This document shows positions 46,785-58,553 of a stretch of 64,000 bases of DNA, one piece after another. The translations under genes and the position numbers were made by a program. The notes beneath the pieces are model-generated. The model was not told the origin of the DNA. It saw nothing but the letters and a program-made list of their open reading frames with translations, and made no database searches. This stretch comes from Burkholderia humptydooensis. GTDB lineage: Bacteria > Pseudomonadota > Gammaproteobacteria > Burkholderiales > Burkholderiaceae. The first letter of the stretch is position 1. Each line of letters starts with the position of its first letter. The stretch spans positions 2,976,001 through 3,040,000 of the forward strand of contig NZ_CP013380.1 in NCBI RefSeq assembly GCF_001513745.1, given 5' to 3'.

Positions 46785-48056
46785 TCACGCCGACTCGAGC
46801 AGTTGCGCGGCGAGCGCCTGCATGCGCGCGTTCGCCGCGCGGGGACCGAACGCCTCGATCTTGCGCGACGCATGGGCGACGAGCGCCGCGCGCAGCGCGT
46901 CGTCGGCGAGCATCCGCTCGATCGCGTCCGCGAGCGCCGCGGCGTCGCCGAGCGGCACGAGCAGCCCGCCGCGACCGCCGTCGAGCTGATCGCGCGGCCC
47001 CGTCGGACAATCCGACGAGATTACCGGCGTGCCGAGCGCCATCGCCTCGCCGAGCACCATCGGCAAACCCTCGTAGCGGCTGCTCAGGATCAGCATGTCG
47101 GCCGCGCGCACGTATGGAAACGGATTCGCGCAAAAGCCCGCGAACTGCACCGCATCGCACAGCCCGAGCTCCGTCGCGAGCCGCTCGAGCGCGCCGCGGT
47201 CAGGACCGTCGCCCAAGAGCACGAGGCGCGGCGCGTCGGCACGGCGCGCACGCACTTTCGCATACGCACGCAGCAAGGTCCGATGGTCCTTCTGCCCTTC
47301 GTCGAGGCGCGCGACCGACACGATGAAACGCCCGGCTGGCAGTTCGGCCGGCTCGTCCGCACGCCCGCGCAGCGCCGCCGGATCGATCACGTTCGGCAGT
47401 GCGGTGACGACGACGCGGGTATTCGCGAAGAGCGGCTCGGCCTCGCGCTGCATACCGGGCGTGAGCACCGCGAGCGCCGCGTAGCGCTCGTACTGGCGAA
47501 CGCGCCGCGCCATGTACGACGTGCTCTTGTCGCCGAACCGCGCGGCGAAGCTGTAATGGCTGACGCCGATCCACGGCATGCCGCCGCGCCCCGCAATACG
47601 GCGCAGCGAGAAATCGAAATCACAGACCACGTCGTAGCCGCGCGCGAGTTGCAGGAATCGGCGCGCGACGGCCGGCCGGATCAACGCATGCGTCGACGCC
47701 TTGTGCAACAGCTTCTCGCCGCCGCGCAGCTTGCGCACGCGCTCGCGCTGGTGGAGCGCATGCATCCACCGCTCGGGCGCGAGCACCTGCAGCGCGACGT
47801 CGGGCGGAATCGCCTTCGCGCACCACGTCGTCAGATCCGGCGTCGGATACGTGACCGACAGTCCGATCTCGAACACGCGGCGATCGAGCGCGTTGAGCCA
47901 CGCGAGCAGCGCAGTCTCCGTGCCGCCCCGGCCGAAGTCGTTGATGTGAAACAGGATGCGCACGTGCCGGGCGCCCGGGCGGGCGAAGCCGGCCGACGCG
48001 GCGGCCTGTTCGAGGAGCGTAAGGGGCGGCGCGTCGGGCGCGACGGGCGTCGTCAT
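46785..48056 (-). CDS. GT4 glycosyltransferase
   Basis: A 423-residue GT-B transferase of family 4. N-terminal domain begins at HVRILFHINDFGRGGTETALLAWLNAL; C-terminal domain holds GRFIVSVARLDEGQKDHRTLLRAYA and the donor-binding SSRYEGLPMVLGEAMALGTPVISSDCPTGPRD with EX7E. The likely sugar is unknown. The ATG overlaps the stop of the ligase gene (48053-48056, ATGA), which excludes a longer start. Confidence 0.92.
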   Translation of the reverse strand: MTTPVAPDAPPLTLLEQAAASAGFARPGARHVRILFHINDFGRGGTETALLAWLNALDRRVFEIGLSVTYPTPDLTTWCAKAIPPDVALQVLAPERWMHALHQRERVRKLRGGEKLLHKASTHALIRPAVARRFLQLARGYDVVCDFDFSLRRIAGRGGMPWIGVSHYSFAARFGDKSTSYMARRVRQYERYAALAVLTPGMQREAEPLFANTRVVVTALPNVIDPAALRGRADEPAELPAGRFIVSVARLDEGQKDHRTLLRAYAKVRARRADAPRLVLLGDGPDRGALERLATELGLCDAVQFAGFCANPFPYVRAADMLILSSRYEGLPMVLGEAMALGTPVISSDCPTGPRDQLDGGRGGLLVPLGDAAALADAIERMLADDALRAALVAHASRKIEAFGPRAANARMQALAAQLLESA

Positions 48057-49351
48057 CGTGCGTCTCCGTCTTGCGACACGCGCGGCGCGCGCGCCTCGCG
48101 TTCGCCTTGGCCGAGCAGGAAACCCGCGAACGACCAGAACGCGAGCATCGTCGTCTGCCACATGAAATCGTCGACGGTGTTCTTCGCGATCATCCCGACG
48201 ACGAGCGCGAGCCCCGCCGCGGACACAGCCGGCACGCCGCGCCTGAGCCGCCAGAACGCGGCCGCGAGACTCACGAACAGCATCGCCTCCAGCGCGACGC
48301 CGATATAGCCCGTCTGCAACCACGTGTTGAGGAACAGGTTGTGCGCATGCGTGAGCGCCTGCGGCTCGATCTGCAACAAGAGCGGCGGCGCGTCGGCCGC
48401 GTACGCGTGTCCGGGCAGCGGCTTGCCAAAGCCGACGCCGAGCCACGCATGCTGCTTACCCTGCTCGGCATAGAATGCCCAGAGCTTCGGGCGCGTGTCG
48501 GACGACAGCGTATCGCCGAGCGCGTTCAGCTCGCCCGGCACGTAGACCCGCTGGCCGGCGACCGTGATGTCGCGCGCGGCCGACGACGCCGAAGCGGCTG
48601 CGGCGGACGCGGACGGATCGCGCTCGCGCGCGCTGTATTCGAGCAACCCGAGCGCCGCGGCGCCGAGGACCATGATCGCAACGACGCTCATGCCGAGCCG
48701 GCGCCGATAGAGCGGATAGAACGCGACCACGAGCGTCGCCCCCGCCGCCGGCCAGAAGAAGCGGTTCAGGCTCGCGAGCCCGACGAAGCCGCACGCGAAG
48801 AGCCCGACCACGCCGATCGCGCGCCAGCGAACGCGCATCAGCAGCGCGGCGAAGAGCGGCATCGCGAACACGACGAGCGTGCTCGTGTGGCCGACGCGGT
48901 TGTAGAAGCGAACCGGGAAGATATCCGGCGTGGGCGGCTGCAGACGCCCCCAGTAGAACGCGCTGAGGAGCGCAAGCAGCACGCACGCGGCCCATACGAC
49001 AAGCACCGGCCATTCGGGACGCTTCACGCGCGAGCCGAACAGCCAGAAGCCCCAGAACGTGACGAGCGGATACAGCACCTCGTCGAACCACGCGCGCAGA
49101 CTGATGCGCGGATACAGCGACCAGCCGACCGACGCGAGGCTCCACGCAGCCCATGCGACGATCGGCAAAACGAGCGGCCATTGCCGGAACGGCGGCCGGC
49201 TCGCGGACAGGATGCCGGCAAGCGTGCCGACGCCGATCAACGCGAGCGTCGTGTTGACGACCCCGTTCATGTGGCCGAACATCACGCCGAACATCAGCGT
49301 GGGACACGCGATCCAAAGCACGCGCTCGACGCGCGATGTCGTAATCGTCAT
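48053..49351 (-). CDS. O-antigen ligase family protein
   Basis: A 432-residue multi-spanning membrane protein with the Wzy_C layout of the O-antigen ligase family. About ten TM helices and a large periplasmic loop carrying QALTHAHNLFLNTWLQTGYIGVALEA (the H-N motif common to ligases). Position among core glycosyltransferases makes WaaL-like O-antigen ligation the best call; a polymerase is the alternative. Start set by the ATGA overlap with the preceding GT9 gene (49348-49351). Confidence 0.88.
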   Translation of the reverse strand: MTITTSRVERVLWIACPTLMFGVMFGHMNGVVNTTLALIGVGTLAGILSASRPPFRQWPLVLPIVAWAAWSLASVGWSLYPRISLRAWFDEVLYPLVTFWGFWLFGSRVKRPEWPVLVVWAACVLLALLSAFYWGRLQPPTPDIFPVRFYNRVGHTSTLVVFAMPLFAALLMRVRWRAIGVVGLFACGFVGLASLNRFFWPAAGATLVVAFYPLYRRRLGMSVVAIMVLGAAALGLLEYSARERDPSASAAAASASSAARDITVAGQRVYVPGELNALGDTLSSDTRPKLWAFYAEQGKQHAWLGVGFGKPLPGHAYAADAPPLLLQIEPQALTHAHNLFLNTWLQTGYIGVALEAMLFVSLAAAFWRLRRGVPAVSAAGLALVVGMIAKNTVDDFMWQTTMLAFWSFAGFLLGQGEREARAPRVSQDGDAR

Positions 49352-50493
49352 CGACTTGAACTTGACGGCGCAAGCGCCAAAACGTTTTGCAGCGCACGAT
49401 GCACCGCATCCACTGAAAGACGTCCCATGCAGTCTGCATGGTCGTCGCGCCACGCGACGCAGGTCGTCGCATTCCGGTCGCAGCGCCGCACCCATGCGAC
49501 ATGACGCCGGAAAATCGACGGCTGGTCGCGGCACGGCATGTCCGCGATCGTCAGCGCGACGAACGGCGCGTCCTGCCAATAGCGGCCCGCGCCATGAATA
49601 CCGGCGTTGCCGGGGCCGAACAGCGCGACGGTCGGCACGCCGACGAGACGCGCGAGATGCGCGATGCCGGTATCGGGGCATACGACAGCCTGCGCGCCGG
49701 CGAGCACGTGCCACAGATCGGCAAGGCCGAGCCGCCCCGCGAGATTCGGCTGCGCGGGATCAGGACCGATCTCGGCGACGAGCTCGACTTCGCTCGGTCC
49801 ACCGCTCCAGACGGGCAGATAGCCTTGCTCCTCGATGCGGCCCGCGAGATCGAGCCAGCGCGCGGACGGCCAGCGCTTGACCGCCGTGCTCGCGCCCGGA
49901 TGGAGCACCACGTAGGGCCGCTCGCGCAACGCGGCGGGCAGCGGCGCGCTTGCCTGCGGCGCCGGCCAGTCGGACGGGCGATAGAGGCGCGGCGCGGGCC
50001 CGTCGACGAGCGCCGCAGCGAAATCGGCCCAAGCGGCGGGCGCTTCCGGATACGGAACCGGCTCGTCGACCGGCCAGTTCTTCCACGCGGGCGCATCGCC
50101 CGCATGCGCGACGATCCAGCGGCAGCCCGCGCCGAGCGCAAGCCAACTGTGGCGGTTGTCGCCCGCGACGATGCCGAGATCGTACGGTCCCGACGCGAGG
50201 AGACGCCTGACCGACGAGCCGTCGCGCGGATCGAACGCGAGCGCGTCGACGCCGAACGGCCGCTTCGCGTAAAGCGGCGCAATCGCCTTCGGGCACGCCA
50301 GCACGATCTGCGCATCCGGGTGCTGCTCGCGCAGCTTCGCGACGAGCGGCGTCAGCAGCAACGTGTCGCCGAGCAGCAGATGATGCGCGATCAGGATGCG
50401 CCGCAGACGAACGGGCCTGCGCCGCAACGGCTTGAGAGCGAGCCTCGGCAGCGCTCGCGAGAAGATGTGGATCCGGCCGTGAAGTCTGCTCAT
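49348..50493 (-). CDS. GT9 heptosyltransferase
   Basis: A 381-residue GT9 protein. N-terminal RILIAHHLLLGDTLLLTPLVAKLREQHPDAQIVLAC and the ADP-heptose-binding VVCPDTGIAHLARLVGVPTVALFGPGNAG are present. The basic, Arg-rich N-terminus (RALPRLALKPLRRRPVRL) is typical of a peripheral membrane transferase. It is the first gene of a coupled four-gene set (GT9, ligase, GT4, GT9). Its promoter is in the 317-bp gap upstream. Confidence 0.92.
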   Translation of the reverse strand: MSRLHGRIHIFSRALPRLALKPLRRRPVRLRRILIAHHLLLGDTLLLTPLVAKLREQHPDAQIVLACPKAIAPLYAKRPFGVDALAFDPRDGSSVRRLLASGPYDLGIVAGDNRHSWLALGAGCRWIVAHAGDAPAWKNWPVDEPVPYPEAPAAWADFAAALVDGPAPRLYRPSDWPAPQASAPLPAALRERPYVVLHPGASTAVKRWPSARWLDLAGRIEEQGYLPVWSGGPSEVELVAEIGPDPAQPNLAGRLGLADLWHVLAGAQAVVCPDTGIAHLARLVGVPTVALFGPGNAGIHGAGRYWQDAPFVALTIADMPCRDQPSIFRRHVAWVRRCDRNATTCVAWRDDHADCMGRLSVDAVHRALQNVLALAPSSSSR

Positions 50494-50810
50494 TCGATTA
50501 GATCAACGGCCGATCGATTCCGTCACTTGTGATGCGATGCGCCGGAGGCCGGCCGAAAGCCGTTTCGTCATGCAGAATTTCCACGATTCATATTGCGGGG
50601 GACAAACCGGAACGCGCCGGAACCCTCGTGAGACATCCGCGAAACCAACGCGCATTCCTCGTCACCGGGCCCAAGTACGCGGCTCGGCCCACGACGCATT
50701 GCACATGCGCGCGGGGCCGAGCGGAACTTGCTGAGTATACCATTCGGCCCAGACGCTTCCGGAGCCAATATCCTGATGAAAGGCCGGGCCGGGCGACGCG
50801 CGAACGCGCG
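50494..50810. other. 317-bp spacer with a possible LPS-cluster promoter
   Basis: On the minus strand TATACT (50734-50739) lies about 240 bp before the GT9 start; no firm -35. No gene in the gap. Long leader implied if this promoter is used. Confidence 0.4.
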
Positions 50811-51893
50811 TCACCGCGGCCCGTCGCCCGCAGCCTCGGCGGCGAGATCGAGCAATTGCGCGACGTGGCGCGCGACGCCCGGATCGTACTGGATCGCTGC
50901 ATGCGCCGCAGCGCCCGATTCGACGCGCGCGGCGCCCGCCCTCGCCCGCCGCACGGCTTCATCGAGCACACCGCGTAGCCCGGCCGCGTCGCCGGGCGCG
51001 AACACGAGCTTCGCCGACGGCGCGATCGCGTCGCAGCAGCCGACGTTCGACGACAGAATGACGGGCGTGCCGCACATCACCGATTCGATGCCGACAAGCC
51101 CGAACGGCTCGTACTTCGACGCGAGGATCGTGAAATCGGCGGCACGGTAGCCGTCCTCGATGTCCTTCACGTAGCCGACGTAGCGCAGCCGCTCCGACGT
51201 TCGCTCGGGCGGCCGGCCGGCGACAGCGACGACGACGCCCGGCCCGGCGTCACGCAGCACCGCTTCGATGAGCGGCAGCCCCTTGCGCTCGTGGCTGCTC
51301 GACGGGAACAGCAGCACGACCTCGTCGCCGGCGAAGCCGAAGCGCGTGCGCATCTCGGCACGGCGCACGGCGTCGACGGGCGTGAAGCGCGCGGCGTCGA
51401 CGGGCGGGAACAACACGCGGATCTTGTCGTCGCCGAGCCCGTAGAAGCGGCGCAGTTCGTCGCGCATCAGCATCGAATGCGCGACGACAAAGCGCGCGCG
51501 CTCGTATTGACGGCGTTCGAGCGCGATCTGACGGCGATCGGAGCACGTCGGCGTGCGGCCGATCGCATCGAGAAAGCCGAGATGCGTGCCGCCGCAAATC
51601 GCGATGTCAGACGAATCGACGCGATTGCAGCCGATCAGCACGTCGACGGGTGACGCGCGGCGAGCCGCGCGCAGGCGCCATGAGAACCATGCGTCTCGGC
51701 ACTTGCCGGGCAGGAACGAAACGTTGATCCGGTGCGGCTCGACGAACCGGTATTCCGGCACCGACGAATCGAACGATCGCGCAAAGATCGAAGGCCGGAC
51801 CCCGACGGCGGCAAGACCGCGTGCGAGGTCGATCGCATAGCGCTCGAGCCCGCCGCCGTACTTGAGCGCGTTGCATGACAGGCCGATTTTCAT
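50811..51893 (-). CDS. GT4 glycosyltransferase, WaaG-like
   Basis: A 360-residue GT-B transferase. Starts KIGLSCNALKYGGGLERYAIDLARGLAAVGVRPSIFAR; the C-domain has FPSSSHERKGLPLIEAVLRDAGPG and the donor motif ASKYEPFGLVGIESVMCGTPVILSSNVG with the E-x7-E pair. The layout and position beside msbA are like WaaG (core glucosyltransferase I). It follows msbA by 53 bp and may share its transcript. Confidence 0.92.
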   Translation of the reverse strand: MKIGLSCNALKYGGGLERYAIDLARGLAAVGVRPSIFARSFDSSVPEYRFVEPHRINVSFLPGKCRDAWFSWRLRAARRASPVDVLIGCNRVDSSDIAICGGTHLGFLDAIGRTPTCSDRRQIALERRQYERARFVVAHSMLMRDELRRFYGLGDDKIRVLFPPVDAARFTPVDAVRRAEMRTRFGFAGDEVVLLFPSSSHERKGLPLIEAVLRDAGPGVVVAVAGRPPERTSERLRYVGYVKDIEDGYRAADFTILASKYEPFGLVGIESVMCGTPVILSSNVGCCDAIAPSAKLVFAPGDAAGLRGVLDEAVRRARAGAARVESGAAAHAAIQYDPGVARHVAQLLDLAAEAAGDGPR

Positions 51894-51946
51894 CGGATCG
51901 CGACCATCGCGCTCGCCGGACGACCGCCCGGCCGGATGTGCGCCGC

Positions 51947-53737
51947 TCACCCTGCGTCCTGCTGGAACTGGATGCGATGCAGGTGCGCGTACAGTCCGCC
52001 CTGCTCGAGCAGTTCGCGGTGGCTGCCGCTTTCGACGATCTTGCCGCCTTCGAGCACGAGGATCCGGTCCGCGCGCTCGATCGTCGACAGGCGGTGCGCG
52101 ATCACGAGCGTCGTGCGCCCCTTCATCAGCGTCTCGAGCGCCGCCTGCACGTGTCGCTCGGATTCGGAATCGAGCGCGGACGTCGCCTCGTCGAGAATCA
52201 GGATCGGCGCATCCTTGTAGATCGCGCGGGCGATCGCGAGACGCTGGCGCTGACCGCCCGACAGCCGCATCCCGTTGTCGCCGACGAGGGTGTCGATGCC
52301 GTCGGGCATCGCGGTGACGGTCTCCCACAGATTCGCCGCGCGCAGCGCCGCCTCGACGCGGTCGCGCTCGGGCGTCTGGCCGTAAGCGACGTTCGCGGCG
52401 ATCGTGTCGTTGAAGAGCACGACGTCCTGGCTCACCATCGCGATCTGGTTGCGCAGGTCATGCAAGCTGTACTCGGGCAGCGCGACGCCGTCGACGCGCA
52501 CCGCGCCCGACGACGGATCGAAGAAGCGCGGAAGCAGATTGACGAGCGTCGTCTTGCCGCTGCCCGACGGTCCCGCGAGCGCGACCATCTCGCCCGGCGC
52601 GACGGTAAACGACACGTCGTCGAGCGTTTGCCGGCCGTCGCGCGGCATGCCATACGAGAACGACACATGGCTGAACTCGATCGCGCCCGACGCGCGTGCG
52701 AGCGGCTTGCCCCCCCCTTCAGGCTCGCACGGCTCGTCGATCAGCCCGAAGATCAGCTCGGCCGCCGTCATCCCGCGCTGCAGCGGCTGGTTCACGTCCA
52801 TCAGGTGCTTGAGCGGCGAAATGATGAGCAGCATCGCGGTCACGAATGCGACGAAGCCGCCGACCGTCGTCTGATCGTTCGCCGACTGGACGACCGCGAT
52901 CGTCAGCACGACGGCGAGCGCGATCGACGCGAGAAACTGCGTGAGCGGCTGCGCAAGCCCGCCCGACACGGTCATCCGCATCGAATAGCCGCGCAGCTTG
53001 CGGCTCAGCTCGTTGAAGCGCCCGATCTCGTACGGCTCGCCGTTGTGGACCTTGACGACCTTGTAGCCGCCGACCGTCTCTTCGACGATGTACGCGAGCT
53101 GGTTCGTGAGCGTCTGATGCTCGCGGTTCAGGCGGCGCAGCCGCCGGTTGATCTTGCCGACGAGCCAGCCGATGCACGGCAACAGGATCGCGACAATGAG
53201 CGTCAGGCGCCAGTTCAGATAGAACAGATAGCCAAGCAGGAAGACAACCGTCAGCGAATCGCGCACGAGCGTGATCGTGACGCCCATCAGCACGCTCAGC
53301 ACCTGGTTCACTTCGAACACGACCGCGTTGATCACCGTGCTCGCCGTCTCGCGCTGGAAGAACGATACGCCCGTGTGAATCATCCGCTCGAACATCTGGA
53401 TCCGCAGATCGAGCAGGATGCGGTTCGACACGTACTGCAGCAGATAGCCGGACGCGTATTGCGCGAGCGCGCGCGCAAGCGCGAGGCCGACGACCGCCAC
53501 GGGCACATACAGCTTCGTCGTCATGTCGCCCTTCGAGCCGAAGCCGTGGTCGAGAAGCGGCTTGAGCAGCGCGGGAATCCCGGCTTCCGTCGCGGCAACC
53601 GCCGCCATCGCGAGCACGCCGGCGACGAGCACCCATACGAGCGGTTTCACATACGGCCAAAGGCGGCGCATCACAACGGCGGGCGACGACGCGTCCTGGC
53701 CGCCGATCGGTTTGCTTAGGGTAGGCTTGACGCTCAA
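51947..53737 (-). CDS. msbA: Lipid A-core flippase MsbA
   Basis: A 596-residue ABC exporter half-transporter: six TM helices in residues 20-330 and a nucleotide-binding domain with Walker [25 protein letters not shown] signature and DEATSALD Walker B. Dimers flip lipid A-core across the inner membrane. Its length and the neighbour glycosyltransferases support MsbA over a drug exporter. It is 37 bp after dnaE on the same strand. Confidence 0.95.
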   Translation of the reverse strand: MSVKPTLSKPIGGQDASSPAVVMRRLWPYVKPLVWVLVAGVLAMAAVAATEAGIPALLKPLLDHGFGSKGDMTTKLYVPVAVVGLALARALAQYASGYLLQYVSNRILLDLRIQMFERMIHTGVSFFQRETASTVINAVVFEVNQVLSVLMGVTITLVRDSLTVVFLLGYLFYLNWRLTLIVAILLPCIGWLVGKINRRLRRLNREHQTLTNQLAYIVEETVGGYKVVKVHNGEPYEIGRFNELSRKLRGYSMRMTVSGGLAQPLTQFLASIALAVVLTIAVVQSANDQTTVGGFVAFVTAMLLIISPLKHLMDVNQPLQRGMTAAELIFGLIDEPCEPEGGGKPLARASGAIEFSHVSFSYGMPRDGRQTLDDVSFTVAPGEMVALAGPSGSGKTTLVNLLPRFFDPSSGAVRVDGVALPEYSLHDLRNQIAMVSQDVVLFNDTIAANVAYGQTPERDRVEAALRAANLWETVTAMPDGIDTLVGDNGMRLSGGQRQRLAIARAIYKDAPILILDEATSALDSESERHVQAALETLMKGRTTLVIAHRLSTIERADRILVLEGGKIVESGSHRELLEQGGLYAHLHRIQFQQDAG

Positions 53738-53774
53738 AATGTCCTCGGGAGAATCCGGAAAACGTGCAGGAGGA

Positions 53775-56700
53775 TCAGTAGACGATCTCGACGACGCTGC
53801 CGCCGAACGCCGCGCGCAGGTCGGCGAGCAGCGCGTCGCTCGGCTTCACGCGCCACGCGTCGCCCAGGCGCATCTCGCCCTGCGCGCGCGCATTGCTGTA
53901 GGCGATCCGCACCACGAGGCCGTTCGGTATCACCACCTGCGCGCGCCGCCCGCCTTCGCGGCCGCCGCGCGGCGCCGGCGCCTCGGCGGGGGGCGTGTCG
54001 TCGGCTTTCGCGACGTGCGCTTCGAGCACGCGGCGCAGCGCCGCCGCGTCCGCGTTGCCGTTCATCGTCATCCGCACCGCCTGCGCGTAGCGGCTGCGCG
54101 CGCGCTCGAGATCCATCACGGAATCGGCGGTGAAGCGGATCCCGCCCGTGAACGCGTCGTTGCGCGCCTGCCCCTGGACGATCAGCAGTTCGTCTTCCTT
54201 GAAGAGTGCGCGGTTCACGTCGAACTGCTCGTTGAACACGGTGACTTCGCACTGGCCAGTGCCGTCGTCGAGCAGTGCGATCACCATCTTGCCGCGCTGC
54301 GTCATCTGCGTGCGCAGCGACGCGATCACGCCGGCCACCACCTTGTCGCGCCCTTCCTTCAGCTCGCCAAGCTTCTGGCGCACGAAACGGCGCACCTCGT
54401 CGCGATACGCGTCGAACAGGTGGCCGGACAGATAGAAGCCGAGCGCGCTCTTCTCCTCCTGCAGGCGGCGCTTGTCGTCCCAGGCGGGCTCGTCGACGAG
54501 CGCGTGCTGGTGCGCGGGCACGCCGCCGATGTCGAAAAGGCCCGCCTGCAGCGCGTTCGCGGCCGCCTGCTCGGCGGCTTCCATCGCGAGCGGCACCGAC
54601 GCGAGCAATTGCGCCCGGTTCGCGTGCAGCGAATCGAGCGCGCCCGCGCGGATCAGCGCCTCGATCGTGCGGCGGTTCACGATGCGCCGGTCGATCCGCT
54701 CGCAGAAATCGAACAGATCGGCGAACGGCTTTTCCTCGCGCGCGCGCAGGATCTCCTCGATCGCGTTCTGGCCGCTGCCCTTGATCGCGCCGAGGCCGTA
54801 GCGGATCGTGCACGAACGCTTGCCGTCGGCTTGCGCGACCGGCTCGAAGCGGTAATGCGATTGATTGATGTCGGGCGGCAGCACGGCGATGCCGTTGACG
54901 TCGCAATCGTCGAACAGGATCTTCACCTTGTCGGTGTCGTCCATCGCGAGCGTCATGTTGGCCGCCATGAATTCGGCCGGATGGTGCGCCTTCAGCCACG
55001 CGGTGTAGTACGCGAGCAGCGCGTACGCAGCCGCGTGCGACTTGTTGAAGCCGTAGCCCGCGAACTTCTCCATCAGGTCGAAGATCTCGTCGGACTTCTC
55101 GCGCGTGAGGCCGTTCTTCGCGGCGCCCTCCGCGAAGATCTCGCGATGCTGGGCCATCTCCTCGGGCTTCTTCTTGCCCATCGCGCGGCGCAGCAAGTCC
55201 GCGCCGCCGAGCGAGTAGCCGCCGATGATCTGCGCCATCTGCATCACCTGCTCCTGATAGACCATGATCCCGTAGGTCTCTTTCAGGACGGGTTCGACGC
55301 GCATGTCGGGATACTCGACCTTCTCGCGCCCGTGCTTGCGCGCGCAGAAGCTCGGAATCAGGTCCATCGGGCCCGGTCGGTACAACGACACGAGCGCGAT
55401 GATGTCCTCGAAGCGGTCGGGCTGCGCATCCTTCAGCATGCCCTGCATGCCGCGGCTTTCCAACTGGAACACGGCGACCGTGTTGGCCTTCTTGAGGATC
55501 TGGAACGACGTCGGATCGTCGAGCGGCACCTGCGCGAGCGACCAGTCGGCCTTCGACGGATCGAGCCGGCGGATGTAGCGCTCGGCCCAGTCGAGGATCG
55601 TCAGCGTGGTCAGCCCCAGAAAGTCGAACTTCACGAGGCCGACGGCTTCGACGTCGTCCTTGTCGTACTGGCTGACGACGCCGCCGTCGTCGCCCTGCGT
55701 GTAGAGCGGGCAGAAGTCGGTCAGCTTGCCGGGCGCGATCAGCACGCCGCCCGCGTGCATCCCGACGTTGCGCGTCAAGCCCTCGACGCGCTGCGCGAGA
55801 TCGAGCAACTGGTGGACTTCGTCCTCGTTGTCGTAGCGCTCCTGCAGGAGCGGCTCTTCCTTCATCGCATCGGCGATCGTCACGTGCTTGCCCGGCTTGA
55901 ACGGGATCAGCTTCGCGACGCCGTCGGTGAACATGTAGCCCAAGTCGAGCACGCGGCCGATGTCGCGCACGGCCGCCTTCGCGGCCATCGTGCCGAAGGT
56001 GGCGATCTGCGACACCGCGTCCGCGCCGTACTTCTCCTTCACGTACTGGATCACGCGATCGCGCCCGTGCTGGCAGAAGTCGATGTCGAAGTCGGGCATC
56101 GACACCCGCTCCGGATTCAGGAAGCGCTCGAACAGCAGGTTGTAGCGCAGCGGATCGAGGTCCGTGATGCCGAGCGAATACGCGACGAGCGAGCCCGCGC
56201 CCGAGCCCCGGCCCGGCCCCACCGGCACGCCGTTGTTCTTCGCCCAGTTGATGAAGTCCGCAACGATCAGGAAGTAGCCCGGAAAGCCCATCTTCTTGAT
56301 CGTGCCGCACTCGAAATCGAGACGTTGGCTGTACTTGTCGCGCTGCGCTTCGCGCTCGGCCTCGTCCGGATAGAGTTGCACGAGGCGCTTCTCGAGCCCT
56401 TCCTGCGACAGTTGCACGAGGTAGTCGTCGAGCGACATGCCGTCGGGCGTCGGGAAGAGCGGCAGTTTCGGCTTGCCGAGCTCGAGCGTCAGGTTGCAGC
56501 GCTTCGCGATCTCGACCGTGTTCGCGAGCGCCGAAGGCAGATCGGCGAACAACGCGACCATGTCGTCCTGCGTGCGGAAGAACTGCTCGGTCGTGAAGCG
56601 CTTCTGGCGGCGCGGATTCGCGAGAATGTCGCCTTCCGAGATGCACACGCGCGCCTCGTGCGCGGTGAAGTCGTCAGCCGTCATGTACTGCAGCGGATGC

Positions 56701-57299
56701 GTCGCGACGACGGGCAGCATCAGCTCGGCCGCGATCGTCACCGCCTGCTGGATGTACGCTTCCGCGCCCGGCTGGCCGTGGCGCTGCAATTCGATATAGA
56801 AGCCGCCCGGGAACACCTGCGACCAGCGCTGCGCGTGGCGGCGCGCGGCCGCCTCGTTGCCCGCCGCGAGCGCGAGGCCGATGTCGCCCTGCTGCGCGCC
56901 GGACAGCGCGAGCAGCCCTGCGGCGAGATCGCCTTCGAGCCAGTTCGCGTCGAGCTCCGCGCGGCCGCGGTATTGGTTCGTGAGCCACGCCTTCGACAGC
57001 AGCTCGCAGAGGTTCAGGTAGCCGCGCTTGTCCTTGACGAGCAGCAGCAGCCGCGACGGCTTGTCGCGATCGTCGTGGTTGGTGATCCAGACGTCGCAGC
57101 CGGCGATCGGCTTGATGCCCGCGCCGCGGGCTTCCTTGTAGAAACGGACGAGACCGAACGCGTTGCCGAGATCGGTCAGGGCGAGCGCGCCCTGACCGTC
57201 TTCGGCCGCCGACTTGACGATATCGTCGAGACGCACGATGCCGTCGGCAATCGAGAATTCGGAGTGAACGCGAAGATGAACGAAACGGGGATCTGACAT
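53775..57299 (-). CDS. dnaE: DNA polymerase III subunit alpha
   Basis: A 1174-residue C-family polymerase, the replicative polymerase. N-terminal PHP domain ([17 protein letters not shown]), polymerase core with the catalytic Asp pair in [17 protein letters not shown] near residue 400, the DNA-binding HhH segment and OB fold toward the C-terminus ([20 protein letters not shown]). The ATG at 57299 gives the usual [16 protein letters not shown] start; the frame's 35-residue upstream extension is not supported. Confidence 0.97.
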   Translation of the reverse strand: MSDPRFVHLRVHSEFSIADGIVRLDDIVKSAAEDGQGALALTDLGNAFGLVRFYKEARGAGIKPIAGCDVWITNHDDRDKPSRLLLLVKDKRGYLNLCELLSKAWLTNQYRGRAELDANWLEGDLAAGLLALSGAQQGDIGLALAAGNEAAARRHAQRWSQVFPGGFYIELQRHGQPGAEAYIQQAVTIAAELMLPVVATHPLQYMTADDFTAHEARVCISEGDILANPRRQKRFTTEQFFRTQDDMVALFADLPSALANTVEIAKRCNLTLELGKPKLPLFPTPDGMSLDDYLVQLSQEGLEKRLVQLYPDEAEREAQRDKYSQRLDFECGTIKKMGFPGYFLIVADFINWAKNNGVPVGPGRGSGAGSLVAYSLGITDLDPLRYNLLFERFLNPERVSMPDFDIDFCQHGRDRVIQYVKEKYGADAVSQIATFGTMAAKAAVRDIGRVLDLGYMFTDGVAKLIPFKPGKHVTIADAMKEEPLLQERYDNEDEVHQLLDLAQRVEGLTRNVGMHAGGVLIAPGKLTDFCPLYTQGDDGGVVSQYDKDDVEAVGLVKFDFLGLTTLTILDWAERYIRRLDPSKADWSLAQVPLDDPTSFQILKKANTVAVFQLESRGMQGMLKDAQPDRFEDIIALVSLYRPGPMDLIPSFCARKHGREKVEYPDMRVEPVLKETYGIMVYQEQVMQMAQIIGGYSLGGADLLRRAMGKKKPEEMAQHREIFAEGAAKNGLTREKSDEIFDLMEKFAGYGFNKSHAAAYALLAYYTAWLKAHHPAEFMAANMTLAMDDTDKVKILFDDCDVNGIAVLPPDINQSHYRFEPVAQADGKRSCTIRYGLGAIKGSGQNAIEEILRAREEKPFADLFDFCERIDRRIVNRRTIEALIRAGALDSLHANRAQLLASVPLAMEAAEQAAANALQAGLFDIGGVPAHQHALVDEPAWDDKRRLQEEKSALGFYLSGHLFDAYRDEVRRFVRQKLGELKEGRDKVVAGVIASLRTQMTQRGKMVIALLDDGTGQCEVTVFNEQFDVNRALFKEDELLIVQGQARNDAFTGGIRFTADSVMDLERARSRYAQAVRMTMNGNADAAALRRVLEAHVAKADDTPPAEAPAPRGGREGGRRAQVVIPNGLVVRIAYSNARAQGEMRLGDAWRVKPSDALLADLRAAFGGSVVEIVY

Positions 57300-57625
57300 G
57301 GGCGCTATTGTAGCCGGCCCAGGGGCCCGGCATCGTTCGCGGCGGCCAAAAAATCGCCGCGGCGGCCGTTCGGCCGAGTGCCGGCACAAGGCCGCGGGCG
57401 GCAAAGCCGCGCGCGACGGCGATTCGCCGCGGCCCGCAGCGGCGCCGCGGCGCGACGCCGACGCATGTCGTCCATTCGGCCGACTGCGGAAAGCCGCGCG
57501 GTTTGCGGGATAATACGGTTTTTCCGTTTTCGCCCGCTTGGCGCCCGGCCGCCCCGCCGCGCCCCGCCGCGCCCGTTTCGCGCGGCCTCGCCGCCGGGCT
57601 GCAGCCGCCTTACCGTCCGAACCTC
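57300..57625. other. 326-bp divergent spacer between dnaE and trhO
   Basis: No gene. GATAAT at 57509-57514 is a possible -10 for the trhO transcript on the plus strand, with only a weak -35. The dnaE promoter was not located. Confidence 0.4.
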
Positions 57626-58528
57626 ATGACCACCGTCAATCTCGCCGCCTACCGTTTCGTCTCGCTCGACTCGATCGAGCAATGGCGGCCGCTCATCGCC
57701 GAGCGCTGCAACGCGCTCGGGCTGCGCGGCACGATCCTGCTCGCGCCCGAAGGGATCAACCTGTTCATCGCGGGCCCGCTCGACGCGACCGGCGCGTTCG
57801 TCGATTACCTTCGCCACGATCCGCTCTTCGAAGGCAAGTTCGCCGATCTGGCGTTCAAGGAGAGCCTGTCCGATTCGCAGCCGTTTCGCCGGATGCTCGT
57901 GCGCCTGAAGCGCGAGATCATCACGATGAAGATGCCCGCGATCAAGCCGGAGCTCGGCCGCGCGCCGTCCGTCGACGCGCGCACGCTGAAGGCGTGGCTC
58001 GACCGGGGCCGCGACGACGCGGGCCGCCCCGTCGTGATGCTCGATACGCGCAATGCGTTCGAAGTCGACGTCGGCACGTTCGACAACGCGCTCGACTACC
58101 GGATCGACAAGTTCAGCCAGTTCCCCAGTGTGATCGAGGCGAACCGCGCGGACCTCGAAGGCAAGACCGTCGTGTCGTTCTGCACGGGCGGCATTCGCTG
58201 CGAGAAGGCGGCGATCCACATGAAGGACGCCGGCATCGAGAACGTCTACCAGCTCGAAGGCGGGATCCTCAAGTACTTCGAGGAGGTCGGCGGCGCGCAT
58301 TACCACGGCGACTGCTTCGTGTTCGACTACCGCACCGCGCTCAACCCGCAGCTCGAGCCGACGGCCGACGTCACGTGCTTCGCATGCCGCGCGGTCGTGC
58401 CGGCCGACGCGCAACAGTCGCCTCTCTACGTGCCCGGCAAGTCCTGCCCCGCCTGCCATCACCCGGACAATTCGGGCAACCCGGGCGAGCGCGCGGACCG
58501 CCCCGCCGAACCGGCGCGCGCCCATTGA
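57626..58528 (+). CDS. trhO: tRNA uridine(34) hydroxylase TrhO (rhodanese family)
   Basis: A 300-residue protein of the YceA/UPF0176 family, which hydroxylates uridine 34 of some tRNAs with O2. N-terminal acylphosphatase-like domain ([34 protein letters not shown]), rhodanese domain with the active loop [12 protein letters not shown] near residue 180-190, then a C-terminal Cys pair region (CFACRAVV and CPACHHP). The start at 57626 is the family N-terminus. Confidence 0.93.
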   Translation: MTTVNLAAYRFVSLDSIEQWRPLIAERCNALGLRGTILLAPEGINLFIAGPLDATGAFVDYLRHDPLFEGKFADLAFKESLSDSQPFRRMLVRLKREIITMKMPAIKPELGRAPSVDARTLKAWLDRGRDDAGRPVVMLDTRNAFEVDVGTFDNALDYRIDKFSQFPSVIEANRADLEGKTVVSFCTGGIRCEKAAIHMKDAGIENVYQLEGGILKYFEEVGGAHYHGDCFVFDYRTALNPQLEPTADVTCFACRAVVPADAQQSPLYVPGKSCPACHHPDNSGNPGERADRPAEPARAH

Positions 58529-58553
58529 CCCGCTTCGCCGCGCGTCGCATCGG

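Noticed and set aside
53523..57296. 1257-codon open frame on the plus strand
   Set aside because: Antisense to dnaE; the composition is Arg/Ala-rich and repetitive with no domain, as expected from the opposite strand of a GC-rich gene.
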